This document shows positions 17,141 through 25,877 of a stretch of 64,000 nt of DNA, piece by piece (position 1 is the first letter of the stretch; each line of letters starts with the position of its first letter). Under the pieces are notes generated by a model. The model saw nothing but the letters and a program-made list of their open reading frames with translations, did no database searches and was not told the origin of the DNA. The position numbers were made by a program, and so were the translations under genes. Source of the DNA: Synechocystis sp. LKSZ1 (GTDB lineage Bacteria > Cyanobacteriota > Cyanobacteriia > Cyanobacteriales > Microcystaceae). Where the stretch lies: NCBI RefSeq assembly GCF_040436315.1, contig NZ_AP031572.1, positions 3,286,001 through 3,350,000 of the forward strand, given 5' to 3'.

Positions 17141-18529
17141 ATGGTTAGCCTGAAATTACGGAAAATTTTGCAAAAACCCGAGGTTCTTAACCTGCTGGAA
17201 ACGTTTGAGCAGGTTTTTCAGCTACCCATTGCGGTCTACGATCTCCAAGGCGAATGCCTATGGGGAACCGAATCTACTGACTTTGACTATCGTTTCAGTA
17301 TTCACACCCCTGAGGCTTGTCTCGGCCAGGTGCGAGGAGATCAACGTTTGGCGGTTTTAGCCCAGTGGTTAAGTTGTCTCTGCCGAGAAGAATGGGAAAA
17401 AAAATGCCTGGCAGTAGAAACCTTGCAGAAATACGAAGAGGTTAATTTTCTCTCGGATTTCTCCGTCAAAATCTCTAACTGTACTAGTCTGGCAGAAATG
17501 ACTGCCATGATTTATCCGGAGATTCAGCAACTTTTCCAAGCGACTCAGGCCTTTATTGTCCTTTCTCACTCGTCAGATTCTAGCCTGGAGGCCCTGTCCC
17601 CCCCGGCGCCGGATCCTTTGGCTGCTTATGCCGAGCTTGACGCCATTTTTCAGCGTATTCTGGCCCGCCAGGAAACAGAAATTATTAACGACCTCTCCCG
17701 GAGTCAAGAGAATGCTAGAGGGCCTGGCTCCCTTCGTTCTTGGATGCTAGCGCCGCTGAAAACTCAAAATCAAACCATCGGCATTCTTGGCGTTGCCCAC
17801 ACCGAGCCCATGCAATATTCCTCGGAGGATTTGAATTTATTTATTACCCTTTCCTCCCAGGTGGCGGCGGCCATTCAAACCGCCCAGTACTATGAAAAAT
17901 TAAAGGAATATTCCCAAACCCTAGAACAACGGGTAATGGAAAGAACCCAAGAACTGGAGGCCGCTAAGCAACAATTAGAAAAAGCGAACCAGGAATTAAA
18001 ACGTTTGGCCATCTACGATGATTTAACCGCTATTCCTAATCGTCGTTACTTCAATCAGTACATTCAGCAGGAATGGCGGCGCTGTCTCCGCGACCAGCAA
18101 AGCCTATCCCTGATTCTTTGTGATGTGGATTATTTCAAAAACTACAACGACTACTACGGTCACCAAGCCGGGGATGAATGCCTGCGGCGCGTGGCAGAAG
18201 TCATTACCCAAAGTCTAAAGCGCTCTCCAGATCTCGTGGCCCGCTACGGTGGCGAAGAATTTGCCATTATTTTGCCCAATACGGATTCCTACGGTGCCTA
18301 TTTCCTCGCCGAACGCATTCAGGCTAATTTATTTGCCCAGGCCATTCCCCATTGTCATTCCTACAGTAGTTCCTACCTGACCCTCAGCCTGGGGATTGCC
18401 ACAGCGATTCCCTCTGGTAACTCTTCCCTCGAGACCCTCATTAAGCTAGCGGACCAGGCCCTCTACGATGCTAAAGAGCAAGGTCGTAATCAAATCCGGG
18501 CTAGGGTACTGTCCTTTAAGTTAGTTTAG
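17141..18529 (+). CDS. GAF-GGDEF diguanylate cyclase
   Basis: A 462-residue soluble protein from the ATG at 17141; a TTG at 17108 is less likely. Residues about 10-110 form an N-terminal sensor-like domain (LNLLETFEQVFQLPIAVYD, cysteine-containing). A GAF-like domain covers about 115-260, a coiled coil about 262-295, and a GGDEF domain about 297-455. The active-site GGEEF is at 370-374, and RSPD at 361-364 is a product-inhibition site correctly spaced before RYGGEEF. It should make c-di-GMP from two GTP under feedback control. The signal is unknown; the two genes before it suggest light or redox input. Confidence 0.92.
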   Translation: MVSLKLRKILQKPEVLNLLETFEQVFQLPIAVYDLQGECLWGTESTDFDYRFSIHTPEACLGQVRGDQRLAVLAQWLSCLCREEWEKKCLAVETLQKYEEVNFLSDFSVKISNCTSLAEMTAMIYPEIQQLFQATQAFIVLSHSSDSSLEALSPPAPDPLAAYAELDAIFQRILARQETEIINDLSRSQENARGPGSLRSWMLAPLKTQNQTIGILGVAHTEPMQYSSEDLNLFITLSSQVAAAIQTAQYYEKLKEYSQTLEQRVMERTQELEAAKQQLEKANQELKRLAIYDDLTAIPNRRYFNQYIQQEWRRCLRDQQSLSLILCDVDYFKNYNDYYGHQAGDECLRRVAEVITQSLKRSPDLVARYGGEEFAIILPNTDSYGAYFLAERIQANLFAQAIPHCHSYSSSYLTLSLGIATAIPSGNSSLETLIKLADQALYDAKEQGRNQIRARVLSFKLV

Positions 18530-18783
18530 TTGCGGTACGGCTCAATCCGGAGGGGATGGTTGGGTTTCGTCGTCAGGCCAAAATCCTGCAAGAGTTTTAC
18601 TACGCCAAAGGCCAGGAGTACGCCTAAAATGAGGCCACATCCTAACAAAATCAGAAACCATTTATTGGCTTGTTGTTTCGCTCGTTGTTGTCGTGCTAAG
18701 GAAAGTCGGTTTTCTGGGGCGTCTGGAGAAGAGAAAGCCTGGCGGTTGCTATTATTGCCGTCGGAAGGTGGAGGAAAAATCAT
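18526..18783 (-). CDS. small conserved membrane protein
   Basis: An 85-residue protein: a polar N-terminus, a basic stretch (LARQQRAKQQANKW, about 29-42), one transmembrane helix (FLILLGCGLILGVLLAFGVV, about 43-62) and a short tail. I do not recognise a family. Its start overlaps the stop of the upstream gene by 4 bp, so the two are co-translated, and its stop overlaps the convergent diguanylate cyclase by 4 bp. Confidence 0.65.
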   Translation of the reverse strand: MIFPPPSDGNNSNRQAFSSPDAPENRLSLARQQRAKQQANKWFLILLGCGLILGVLLAFGVVKLLQDFGLTTKPNHPLRIEPYRN

Positions 18784-19247
18784 AGTTGGTTTAGGGCTGT
18801 TTGTAGTTTCTGGAAAAGGTCTGATTCCGTGACAGTAGGCGTAAAGTGATCGATAGACCGTGGACGGGGGGGAGATGACAATACCTCAACCCGAGGGAGG
18901 GCCGAACGAGGTGGGGTTGCGGCCGGGGCCTCAGGGGCCGATGGGGACAGGGCCAGCGGGCCTCGGTGGGGGAGTTTTTGAGAGACAAGACGCTCGAAAT
19001 CGTGGTTAAAGTGAAAATTCGGTTGACCACGCTGGCCCCAAAAATTTAGCAAATGCTCGACAGAAACTGCTTTATAACGTCCTTGATAGAGAGCCTCTAA
19101 CACCGCTAGGCGAATCCACTGGGGAGAAAATTGTTGGAGCCAGTGTTCGAGGAGGAAGCGCGGCGTCAGGCCCTTGAGGTCAAAGCCATAGCAGGTTAGA
19201 AGCGTAGCCGTTTGCAAAATCTGCAGGTCTGGAGTCCTGGGAGCCAT
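18780..19247 (-). CDS. conserved cyanobacterial protein of unknown function
   Basis: A 155-residue protein. The first half (about 1-95) looks folded and helical: DLQILQTATLLTCYGFDLKG, then LLEHWLQQFSPQWIRLAVLE and ALYQGRYKAVSVEHLL. The second half is a proline-, serine- and arginine-rich linker ending in a short helix (SDLFQKLQTALNQL). I do not recognise a named family and see no catalytic motif. It heads a two-gene operon with the small membrane protein and lies divergent to prfB. Confidence 0.65.
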   Translation of the reverse strand: MAPRTPDLQILQTATLLTCYGFDLKGLTPRFLLEHWLQQFSPQWIRLAVLEALYQGRYKAVSVEHLLNFWGQRGQPNFHFNHDFERLVSQKLPHRGPLALSPSAPEAPAATPPRSALPRVEVLSSPPRPRSIDHFTPTVTESDLFQKLQTALNQL

Positions 19248-19395
19248 AAAAACATCAAGGTCGAAAAATCGCTGAGTTTAAGTCAAGTTGGTTTAAATAT
19301 TAACGCAGAGAGGGAACCCTAAAACAGCTAGAATAGTCACTCCTGGGCTTGGCTATAGAAGCCAAGAGTACAGTTTTTGTTTGTATTCGTGAACC

Positions 19396-20512
19396 ATGCT
19401 AGAGATTAGTGACCTAAAACGAGACCTGGAAACCCTCCACACGCGCCTGGGGCAAACCCAGGACTATCTTTGACCTTCCTGCTCTCCAGGCCAAAATTAA
19501 CGACCTAGAACAAACTGCTGCCCAACCCAACTTTTGGGACAGTACAGACCAAGCACAAGCAACCCTACAAAAACTTAACGACCTGAAATCCCAAGTCGAG
19601 CAGTACCAGGCCTGGCGACGTCAATGGGACGATAGTCAAGCGATTGTGGAATTGCTAGACCTAGAGCCAGATGACAGCCTATTCCAAGAGGCCCGAGACA
19701 CCTTGAAATACCTCCGCCAGGCCCTGGATCGTTGGGAATTGCAACAACTGCTGAGGGGCCCCTACGATGCTAAGGGTGCTGTTTTAAGCATCAATGCTGG
19801 GGCAGGCGGTACCGATGCCCAGGATTGGGCAGAGATGTTGTTACGGATGTACAGTCGTTGGGGAGAGCAACAGGGCTATAAAGTCCACTTGGCAGAAATT
19901 TCCGAAGGGGATGAAGCGGGTATTAAATCGGCCACCCTAGAAATTGAAGGACGCTATGCCTACGGCTATCTGAAGGGAGAAAAGGGAACCCACCGTCTCG
20001 TTCGTATTTCTCCGTTCAACGCCAACGGTAAACGGCAAACCAGTTTTGCGGGCGTGGAGGTGATGCCGGCCCTGGGGGATGAGGCCATTAACCTAGATAT
20101 TCCCGACAAGGATCTGGAAATTACCACTTCCCGGGCCGGGGGTAAAGGCGGCCAAAACGTCAACAAAGTAGAAACTGCTGTTCGCATTGTGCACCTCCCC
20201 ACGGGCCTAGCCGTTCGCTGTACTCAAGAGCGTTCCCAACTCCAAAATAAGGAAAAGGCCCTATTGATCCTCAAGGCCAAACTGCTAGTAGTTCTCCAAG
20301 AGCAACGGGCCCAGGCCATTGCAGAAATTCGGGGGGACATGGTGGAGGCGGCCTGGGGCAACCAAATTCGTAACTACGTTTTTCATCCCTACCAACTGGT
20401 CAAGGATCTCCGCACCAACGTGGAGACCACCGATGTGACGGGGGTGATGAATGGAGACCTCAATGCAATGATCGAAGCCTATCTGCGCCATCTCCCTCGA
20501 GAAGAAACCTAA
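19396..20512 (+). CDS. prfB: peptide chain release factor 2, programmed +1 frameshift
   Basis: The gene is read as 19396-19470 joined to 19472-20512, giving 371 residues. Codons 1-25 end at CTT, followed by an in-frame TGA at 19471-19473; skipping one base continues at GAC in the +1 frame. The slip site TATCTTTGAC with an AGGA element just before it is the autoregulatory prfB signal: low RF2 favours shifting at UGA. SPF at 205-207 is the stop-codon recognition tripeptide and GGQ at 251-253 the peptidyl-tRNA hydrolysis motif, both at the positions known for E. coli RF2. It terminates at UAA and UGA. Confidence 0.96.
19462..19474 (+). promoter_or_regulatory. programmed +1 ribosomal frameshift site of prfB
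   Basis: The CAG-GAC-TAT-CTT-TGA-C context contains the conserved CUU-UGA-C slip sequence. An AGGA element sits directly upstream, in the place of the Shine-Dalgarno-like stimulator of the E. coli site. The TGA at 19471 is the sensor stop codon. Confidence 0.95.
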
Positions 20513-20562
20513 CTCCGATTCCCCTCCCCCAATCCCTGACCCCTTACCTGAAACGTTCGACT

Positions 20563-20742
20563 ATGGCCACTCCCATCTCTTGGACGGCGGAAGCCGAAGC
20601 CAAACTCAAGGAAATTCCCTTCTTTGTCCGTCCCTTTGCCCGCAAGAAAATCGAAGCCTATGCCCAGGAAAATAATTTGCTCCCCATTACCCTGGCAGTC
20701 TACGGGGAAGCCAAGGCCAAGTTTAACCAGAAATACAATTAG
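20563..20742 (+). CDS. PCP-reductase-like small protein
   Basis: A 59-residue protein, MATPISWTAEAEAKLKEIPF onward, 50 bp after prfB. The pattern WTxEAExxLxxIPFFVRxFARKKIExYA is the PCP_red domain found at the C-terminus of light-independent protochlorophyllide reductase subunit B and as free-standing small proteins in cyanobacteria. The role of the stand-alone form is not known to me. The short length and lysine-rich tail suggest a protein-interaction module. Confidence 0.8.
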   Translation: MATPISWTAEAEAKLKEIPFFVRPFARKKIEAYAQENNLLPITLAVYGEAKAKFNQKYN

Positions 20743-20872
20743 CCGTTATCTGGCCCTGGTCTGCAAGCCATCTCTAGTCCAGTCAGCATAACTTGGCATG
20801 GCTGATGGGCCGTCTGTTTTCGTCAGATCCCTCTGCGATGGTGAGACAGCGGCTCAACCACAATCTAGTGCT

Positions 20873-22210
20873 TTATGCTGGGAGGGCCGCTTGACTCAGG
20901 CGCTGATAAACCGTCACCAGGCCCTGGGCATCGCCGACATTGCCGGGAAATAGCACCACCGGCAGGTTGGGAAAGCGGGGATGGTCGGCATCGGTTCTGA
21001 CTAGAGAACAACCGGGTAAAATCTGGCCCAGTAAACGAGCCGAGCGCAGGGCCAGGCCCGTACTGAGGACATCATTAGATGTAATGCCCCCCTTACTAAT
21101 TAAAAAACTAATGTCGGTTGGCAGATGACGCACAATCTCCATCAAAAAGCGAGAGACTTCCGTGCCAAAGGCTAGGCGACTTTCCACATCGGGAAAGGTG
21201 AGTTCTTGGCGACTGGTATAAAAAACGGGCGTTTTACCCGCATTATATTGGGCTGTCATTAAACAATCGCTGAGCAGGGTATTCCAAGCGGTTTCATCCG
21301 TTAAGCAATCGTCCCTTAGATATTCCACATTGATTTCAATCCCAACGATGTCGGGGAGTTTTAAGAGTTCCGCCAACTGGGCTGAGGATTTTTTGACGTG
21401 GGAACCGACAATAATGGCACCGGTATTTTGATTGGGCCGGTACTGGGCCATTTTTTCTGCAGAAACTGGCTGGGGGCCGAGATTGGCCAGAGAGGTCAAA
21501 ATACTCGCGGCACTGCGAAAGAGGAAATGCTTGCCTTCCGCCGCCACCGTTAAGAGATCCTGGGCAAAGCGGTCTAGATCGGCTTGGCTTTCGGCATCCA
21601 CGACGACGCACTGATTATGGGTTAACTGCCGTAGTCGGGCCTGGGTACCCTGCCTAATATCCTCCAGTAGGAAGCGCGTCACCTGCTCGGCTGGAATCTG
21701 GTGCCGAGTTTTTTCAGCCACGTAGTCTGGCAGATAGCTGTGACGATAGCCAAAAACAGAATCCTGGGCAAATTCGGTTTCATGGACGGGGGTTGGCATG
21801 CCATCCACCATCAGGTAATGGATACTATCTTGGGTGAAGCGGCCCCCTTCAAAAAAGGCAGGAATCAGAAAATGGGCATCAAAGTCTCCTAATTCCTGGG
21901 CAATAATGTCGGTTTCGAGGGGATAGTGGCCCCGCAGGGTGGAATCCGAACGACTAACGACCAAAAAATCTTCAATGCCTTCGGCGGTTAGGGCACTCTT
22001 TAGGTTATGGCACACCTCCCGAGTGACGCGCTGAGCTTCCTGGGGACTCAGAGCCCGAGTATTGGTCAAAATGAAAAAAATGGGAACCGCATCCCTCAGG
22101 CCTAGACGGAGAGTTTCCACATCCCATTGCATCAGCAACAAGCAACTATGAACAGTCTGGGAACCCGTGGGGTCGTCATCAAGGACAATAATTTTGGTCG
22201 GAGCAGTCAT
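20873..22210 (-). CDS. four-carbon acid sugar kinase family protein (DUF1537)
   Basis: A 445-residue protein of the DUF1537/OtnK family. The N-terminal domain has IIVLDDDPTGSQTVH (about 7-21) and SRSDSTLRGHYPLE (about 86-99), the substrate-binding marks. The C-terminal nucleotide-binding domain has FLISKGGITSNDVL and a late FPGNVGDAQGL, where most members have PGxxGxxxAL. Family members phosphorylate four-carbon acid sugars such as D-erythronate and D-threonate. No partner catabolic gene is nearby, so its substrate here is open. It is divergent from the next gene with 53 bp between. Confidence 0.83.
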   Translation of the reverse strand: MTAPTKIIVLDDDPTGSQTVHSCLLLMQWDVETLRLGLRDAVPIFFILTNTRALSPQEAQRVTREVCHNLKSALTAEGIEDFLVVSRSDSTLRGHYPLETDIIAQELGDFDAHFLIPAFFEGGRFTQDSIHYLMVDGMPTPVHETEFAQDSVFGYRHSYLPDYVAEKTRHQIPAEQVTRFLLEDIRQGTQARLRQLTHNQCVVVDAESQADLDRFAQDLLTVAAEGKHFLFRSAASILTSLANLGPQPVSAEKMAQYRPNQNTGAIIVGSHVKKSSAQLAELLKLPDIVGIEINVEYLRDDCLTDETAWNTLLSDCLMTAQYNAGKTPVFYTSRQELTFPDVESRLAFGTEVSRFLMEIVRHLPTDISFLISKGGITSNDVLSTGLALRSARLLGQILPGCSLVRTDADHPRFPNLPVVLFPGNVGDAQGLVTVYQRLSQAALPA

Positions 22211-22263
22211 GGCGAAAAAAGGGCGCTAGGCTAGAGGACGGTTCTGTTTCACATCCTATCGTC

Positions 22264-23475
22264 ATGCGTACCATTGCTGAGATCAATGAAAAAATTCGTC
22301 GCCAACAGGCAGTGGTCTGGACAGTGGAGGAAGTGAAGGCCCGGGTGGACGAACTGGGCATTAAAAAGATTGCCCAACAGGTTGATGTGGTCTGCACCGG
22401 TACCTTTGAACCCATGGAATCCTCCGGGGCCATGATTAATCTGGGCCATACCGATCCCCCAATTAAAATCCGCCAATGTTGGCTAGATGGGGTTCCCGCC
22501 TATGCCGGTCTAGGGGCCGTTGATCTATACATTGGGGCCACAGCGATGGGAGATTACCCCACCAACCTCGACCCCCTGGAGATGGAGGGCCGGAGCGGTA
22601 ATCTAGGGCTAGAACGGGGCGGGGGCCATGTGATTGAGGATTTAATCGCCGGTAAAACAGTCACCCTGCGGGCTACGGGCCAGGGAACCGACTGCTACCC
22701 CCGCACCTCTCTGGAGACGATGATTAGCAAAGCTAGTATCAACCAGTTTTATCTCTACAATCCCCGCAACCTCTACCAAAACTTTATTGTGGGCGTCAAC
22801 GGTGGCGACCGGCCCCTCTACACCTATCTTGGCCCTCTGCAACCCCGCCTGGGCAATGCAGTTTATTCCAATCCAGGGGCCATGGCACCGTTATTTAACG
22901 ATCCCGACCTGAATTTGATTGGCGTAGGGACACGGATTTTTCTCGGCGGCGGTATTGGTTACGTGGCCTGGGAGGGAACTCAGCATTTTCCCTTGCAAAA
23001 GCGCTTGGCCAACCATACCCCCATTGGCCCGGCTGCAACTCTGGCCCTGATCGGCGATGCTAAACAGATGGATCGTCATTGGGTGCGGGGTTGCTACTTT
23101 AAGAACTACGGGACGTCCCTGATGTTGGGGGTCGGTGTGCCTCTGCCGGTGCTAGATGAAGCCGTGATTACGGCCTGTGCGGTGCAGGACCATGAAGTAG
23201 TGGCCCCGGTGGTCGATTTTTCCATTCCCCGTCGGGTGCGGCCCACCTTTGGCCTGGTCTCCTACGCCCAACTCAAAAGTGGCCGGATGACGATCGAGGG
23301 TAAAACCGTCAGGGTGGCCCCCCTGGCTAGCATTGCCCGCTCCCGCGCCGTTGCCGAAGAACTCAAGGCCTGGATTAGCCAAGGCCAATTTGAATTGACG
23401 GAACCTGTGGCCACCATTGCCCCAGACCGGGCCTTTTTACCCCAAGACCAATTGGGGAACCGGGCCTTGGATTGA
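22264..23475 (+). CDS. homocysteine biosynthesis protein, DUF39 family
   Basis: A 403-residue protein of the DUF39 family. Marks are IAEINEKI at the start, VDVVCTGTFEPMESSGAMI (about 40-58), LGHTDPPIKIR, GGGHVIEDLI and TDCYPRTSLET, with cysteines at about 44 and 139. In methanogenic archaea DUF39 proteins, with a NIL/ferredoxin partner, convert aspartate semialdehyde and sulfide to homocysteine. Cyanobacteria carry the family without the fused ferredoxin, as here. Sulfur insertion into homocysteine is thus the expected role. Confidence 0.85.
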   Translation: MRTIAEINEKIRRQQAVVWTVEEVKARVDELGIKKIAQQVDVVCTGTFEPMESSGAMINLGHTDPPIKIRQCWLDGVPAYAGLGAVDLYIGATAMGDYPTNLDPLEMEGRSGNLGLERGGGHVIEDLIAGKTVTLRATGQGTDCYPRTSLETMISKASINQFYLYNPRNLYQNFIVGVNGGDRPLYTYLGPLQPRLGNAVYSNPGAMAPLFNDPDLNLIGVGTRIFLGGGIGYVAWEGTQHFPLQKRLANHTPIGPAATLALIGDAKQMDRHWVRGCYFKNYGTSLMLGVGVPLPVLDEAVITACAVQDHEVVAPVVDFSIPRRVRPTFGLVSYAQLKSGRMTIEGKTVRVAPLASIARSRAVAEELKAWISQGQFELTEPVATIAPDRAFLPQDQLGNRALD

Positions 23476-23492
23476 CGGCCCCATCATCCCCA

Positions 23493-25247
23493 TTAGTATT
23501 GGCTACCGGATTTGCGGTGTTGAATGGCCGTTACGCCATCCTTAGTTAGTAGGTGACCATTGTGAACTTGGGCGTAAATGAGCTGATGATCGCCCGCAGG
23601 GAATTGGTCTTGAATGGTGCATTCCAGAGCGGCGAGGGCATCGGTAAGAATCAAACAACCATTTTCAGCTTCGCGGGTTTCCAGATGAGTAAACCCCTGC
23701 TGGGTTGATTCTTGGAAGGAGAAATGGCGTCGCACTGTCCGCCCCTCTTTTAAAATGCTCAAAACCAGGGGGGTTCCCGGAGGAAGCTGGCTGAAAAATG
23801 GGTCTTCCGATGGTAGGGCCAGCATCAAGCCAGGTGGATTAAAGGTCGCCTGAGCTACCCACGAAGTCAAAATTCCGTAATGAAGATCTCCCTGACGAAT
23901 CGTCGCGACACAGAGAGAGCCAATGATCCGACCCAGGGCCTGAGCTGTACGGTCAGCCTGGGCATCATTCACTGCCTGACGGGGGACTTGCTGTTTTGAG
24001 CGACGGCGGAGTTGCTGAGCAAACTGAGTACCGGCCTCTTTACAGGCCCCTAGGGTGACGCCATCGGGGCTAAAGCGCACTCGAATCGGATCAAAGCCAA
24101 ATTGATAACCAGCATCCCGGAGCTTTTGTTCTAGCAAGTCAATGGCTTCGCCACTCCAACCAAAGGAGCCAAAGATACCGGCCAGTTTCGTTTTGGGAAC
24201 ATTCGCCAGAATGGCCCCCAGGGCCGTTTGAATTTGTACGGGAGCGTGGCCCCCTAGGGTCGGAGTACCAATAATAAATCCATCGCAGGCTGTCACGGCC
24301 TCTGCAATCGTATCCGCTGGCGTCACCTCGCAGTTGAAGGATTGCACCGTAACATCGGCTGCCATTAGGCCCCTAGCAATGGCATCGGCCACTTTGGCAG
24401 TATTGCCGTAGGCCGACGTATACAGCAAAGCGACTCGCAAACTACGCTGGGTCTGTTGCTGACACCAATAGCGGTAGTCTTGACGAAATCTACTCAAGCT
24501 AAAGCGGACTAAGGGGCCATGGCCAGGGGCAAGGCCGGTTAGGGCTAGCGACTCAAACTGGTCGAGAATCGGCTCCACTTGCTTGGCCTGGGGGGCCTGG
24601 AGACAGTCAAAATAGTAGCGGCGGTCATCTTCTAACTGCCGCCAGTTTTCATCCCAAAGGACGTCATCGCAAATATGGGCTCCAAAAAGCTTGTCACTGA
24701 AAAGAATTTGAGTGGCTGGGTCGTAGGTACAAAGTCCATCGGGCCACCGGGGTGTTGGCGCTTGAAAAAACTGTAGACAGTGCCCCTGCCCTAAATCTAA
24801 GCTGTCCCCAGGACGCACTGGAAAGAGGGTATCCTGATCGGCGATCAGGGCATTTCTCAAGGCATTGGCCGCCGGACGAGAACAGATGATAGTCGCCTGG
24901 GGGGCCTGTTGTCGGAGTTGCTCCAGGGTTGCCATGCGGTTGGAGTTGACGTGACTGGTAATGATGTAGTCGATTTCTGAGAAGGCCACCTGGCGCTGTA
25001 ATTCGTCTAAATAAATCCTGGTGAAGGAGGCTCCGGGGGGGTCGATCACCACCGTTTTGTCGGCCCGGATCAGGTAGGAGTTGGCAGTGGTGCCCCGACG
25101 ACGGCCGTATTCCACTTCAAACTTGAGGCGTTCCCACGTACGAGACCGTAGCACCTGGGTATTTTTCCCGATGTCTGCCACCTGGACGTCACGAGGCCGG
25201 GGAACAATGGAAAAATCAATGGAGGGAGACGTTAGGAAGGAAGTCAT
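23493..25247 (-). CDS. flv2: flavodiiron protein Flv2
   Basis: A 584-residue diflavin flavoprotein from the ATG at 25247; upstream in-frame starts run into the preceding gene. Domains in order: beta-lactamase-like diiron domain (about 25-275), flavodoxin-like domain (about 285-425; LLYTSAYGNTAKVADAIARG) and a C-terminal flavin reductase-like domain (about 440-584). The canonical HxExDH iron-ligand motif is replaced by HVNSNR, the mark of Flv1/Flv2-type subunits, while GHG is kept. With Flv4 it forms a heterodimer that takes electrons near photosystem II and protects it in high light and low CO2. Confidence 0.93.
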   Translation of the reverse strand: MTSFLTSPSIDFSIVPRPRDVQVADIGKNTQVLRSRTWERLKFEVEYGRRRGTTANSYLIRADKTVVIDPPGASFTRIYLDELQRQVAFSEIDYIITSHVNSNRMATLEQLRQQAPQATIICSRPAANALRNALIADQDTLFPVRPGDSLDLGQGHCLQFFQAPTPRWPDGLCTYDPATQILFSDKLFGAHICDDVLWDENWRQLEDDRRYYFDCLQAPQAKQVEPILDQFESLALTGLAPGHGPLVRFSLSRFRQDYRYWCQQQTQRSLRVALLYTSAYGNTAKVADAIARGLMAADVTVQSFNCEVTPADTIAEAVTACDGFIIGTPTLGGHAPVQIQTALGAILANVPKTKLAGIFGSFGWSGEAIDLLEQKLRDAGYQFGFDPIRVRFSPDGVTLGACKEAGTQFAQQLRRRSKQQVPRQAVNDAQADRTAQALGRIIGSLCVATIRQGDLHYGILTSWVAQATFNPPGLMLALPSEDPFFSQLPPGTPLVLSILKEGRTVRRHFSFQESTQQGFTHLETREAENGCLILTDALAALECTIQDQFPAGDHQLIYAQVHNGHLLTKDGVTAIQHRKSGSQY

Positions 25248-25284
25248 AGTATTACAAAGGCTGTTGTTGGCGGAATAAAAACCG

Positions 25285-25806
25285 TTAGAGATCTTTACCA
25301 TTGGTTTCGATGAGTTCATTGGCAAAGCGCATTCTGTGGCGACGAGACACCTGTTGCTCTGGATCAATGCCATCGAAGGTGGGCGGAATCCAGACCCGAA
25401 TCACCAGCAGGGCCCCTAATACTAAAAGAAAGGAGCAGGTGGCTAGTACCTGAATCCAGGGGGTTTCCAAGACTCCCCGCACAATAATTTCCCGCAACAC
25501 CGATACAATCGAAACCTCCACGGCTACGCCGATGGAAATGCGATGTTCCTTCAGGTAAATGATTAGCAAACGGAACAACTCGACCAGAATTAGCAGAAAC
25601 AAGATATCGGCGGTCACATGGGGAAAGTCAAGGGGCGGCAGTAGGGATAAAAACATTTCCCGGAGCTGCATCACCATGAAGCTAAACAGTCCGATGCACA
25701 GGGAAATTACAATCAGATCCTGCACGAGTTCGAGAATAGAGACAATTTGGCTACCCTTAACCTGAGTAATCCAGCGGGGAGAGGGGGAAGAGGAGAGGTG
25801 TTGCAT
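25285..25806 (-). CDS. PsiE-like membrane protein of the flv4-2 operon (Sll0218 type)
   Basis: A 173-residue protein with four hydrophobic segments at about 28-55, 65-86, 93-110 and 120-140. The motif LIIYLKEHRISIGVAVEVSI with VSVLREIIVRG is typical of PsiE-family proteins. Position between flv4 and flv2 identifies it with Synechocystis Sll0218, a thylakoid protein implicated in photosystem II assembly or stabilisation. The gaps are 71 bp to flv4 and 37 bp to flv2. Its molecular function is unknown. Confidence 0.87.
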   Translation of the reverse strand: MQHLSSSPSPRWITQVKGSQIVSILELVQDLIVISLCIGLFSFMVMQLREMFLSLLPPLDFPHVTADILFLLILVELFRLLIIYLKEHRISIGVAVEVSIVSVLREIIVRGVLETPWIQVLATCSFLLVLGALLVIRVWIPPTFDGIDPEQQVSRRHRMRFANELIETNGKDL

Positions 25807-25877
25807 GGGTCAATCACTTAGGGATAGGTGGATGGGAGGATAAAGTGCAGGCTGTCCTGTGGGCCTTGGGGAGAATG

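Noticed and set aside
19471-19473. In-frame stop in prfB taken as a broken gene.
   Set aside because: The CTT-TGA-C context and the full-length +1 frame show a programmed frameshift, not a mutation.
25248-25373. Longer N-terminus for Flv2.
   Set aside because: The added 42 residues overlap the end of the PsiE-like gene and have no flavodiiron similarity.
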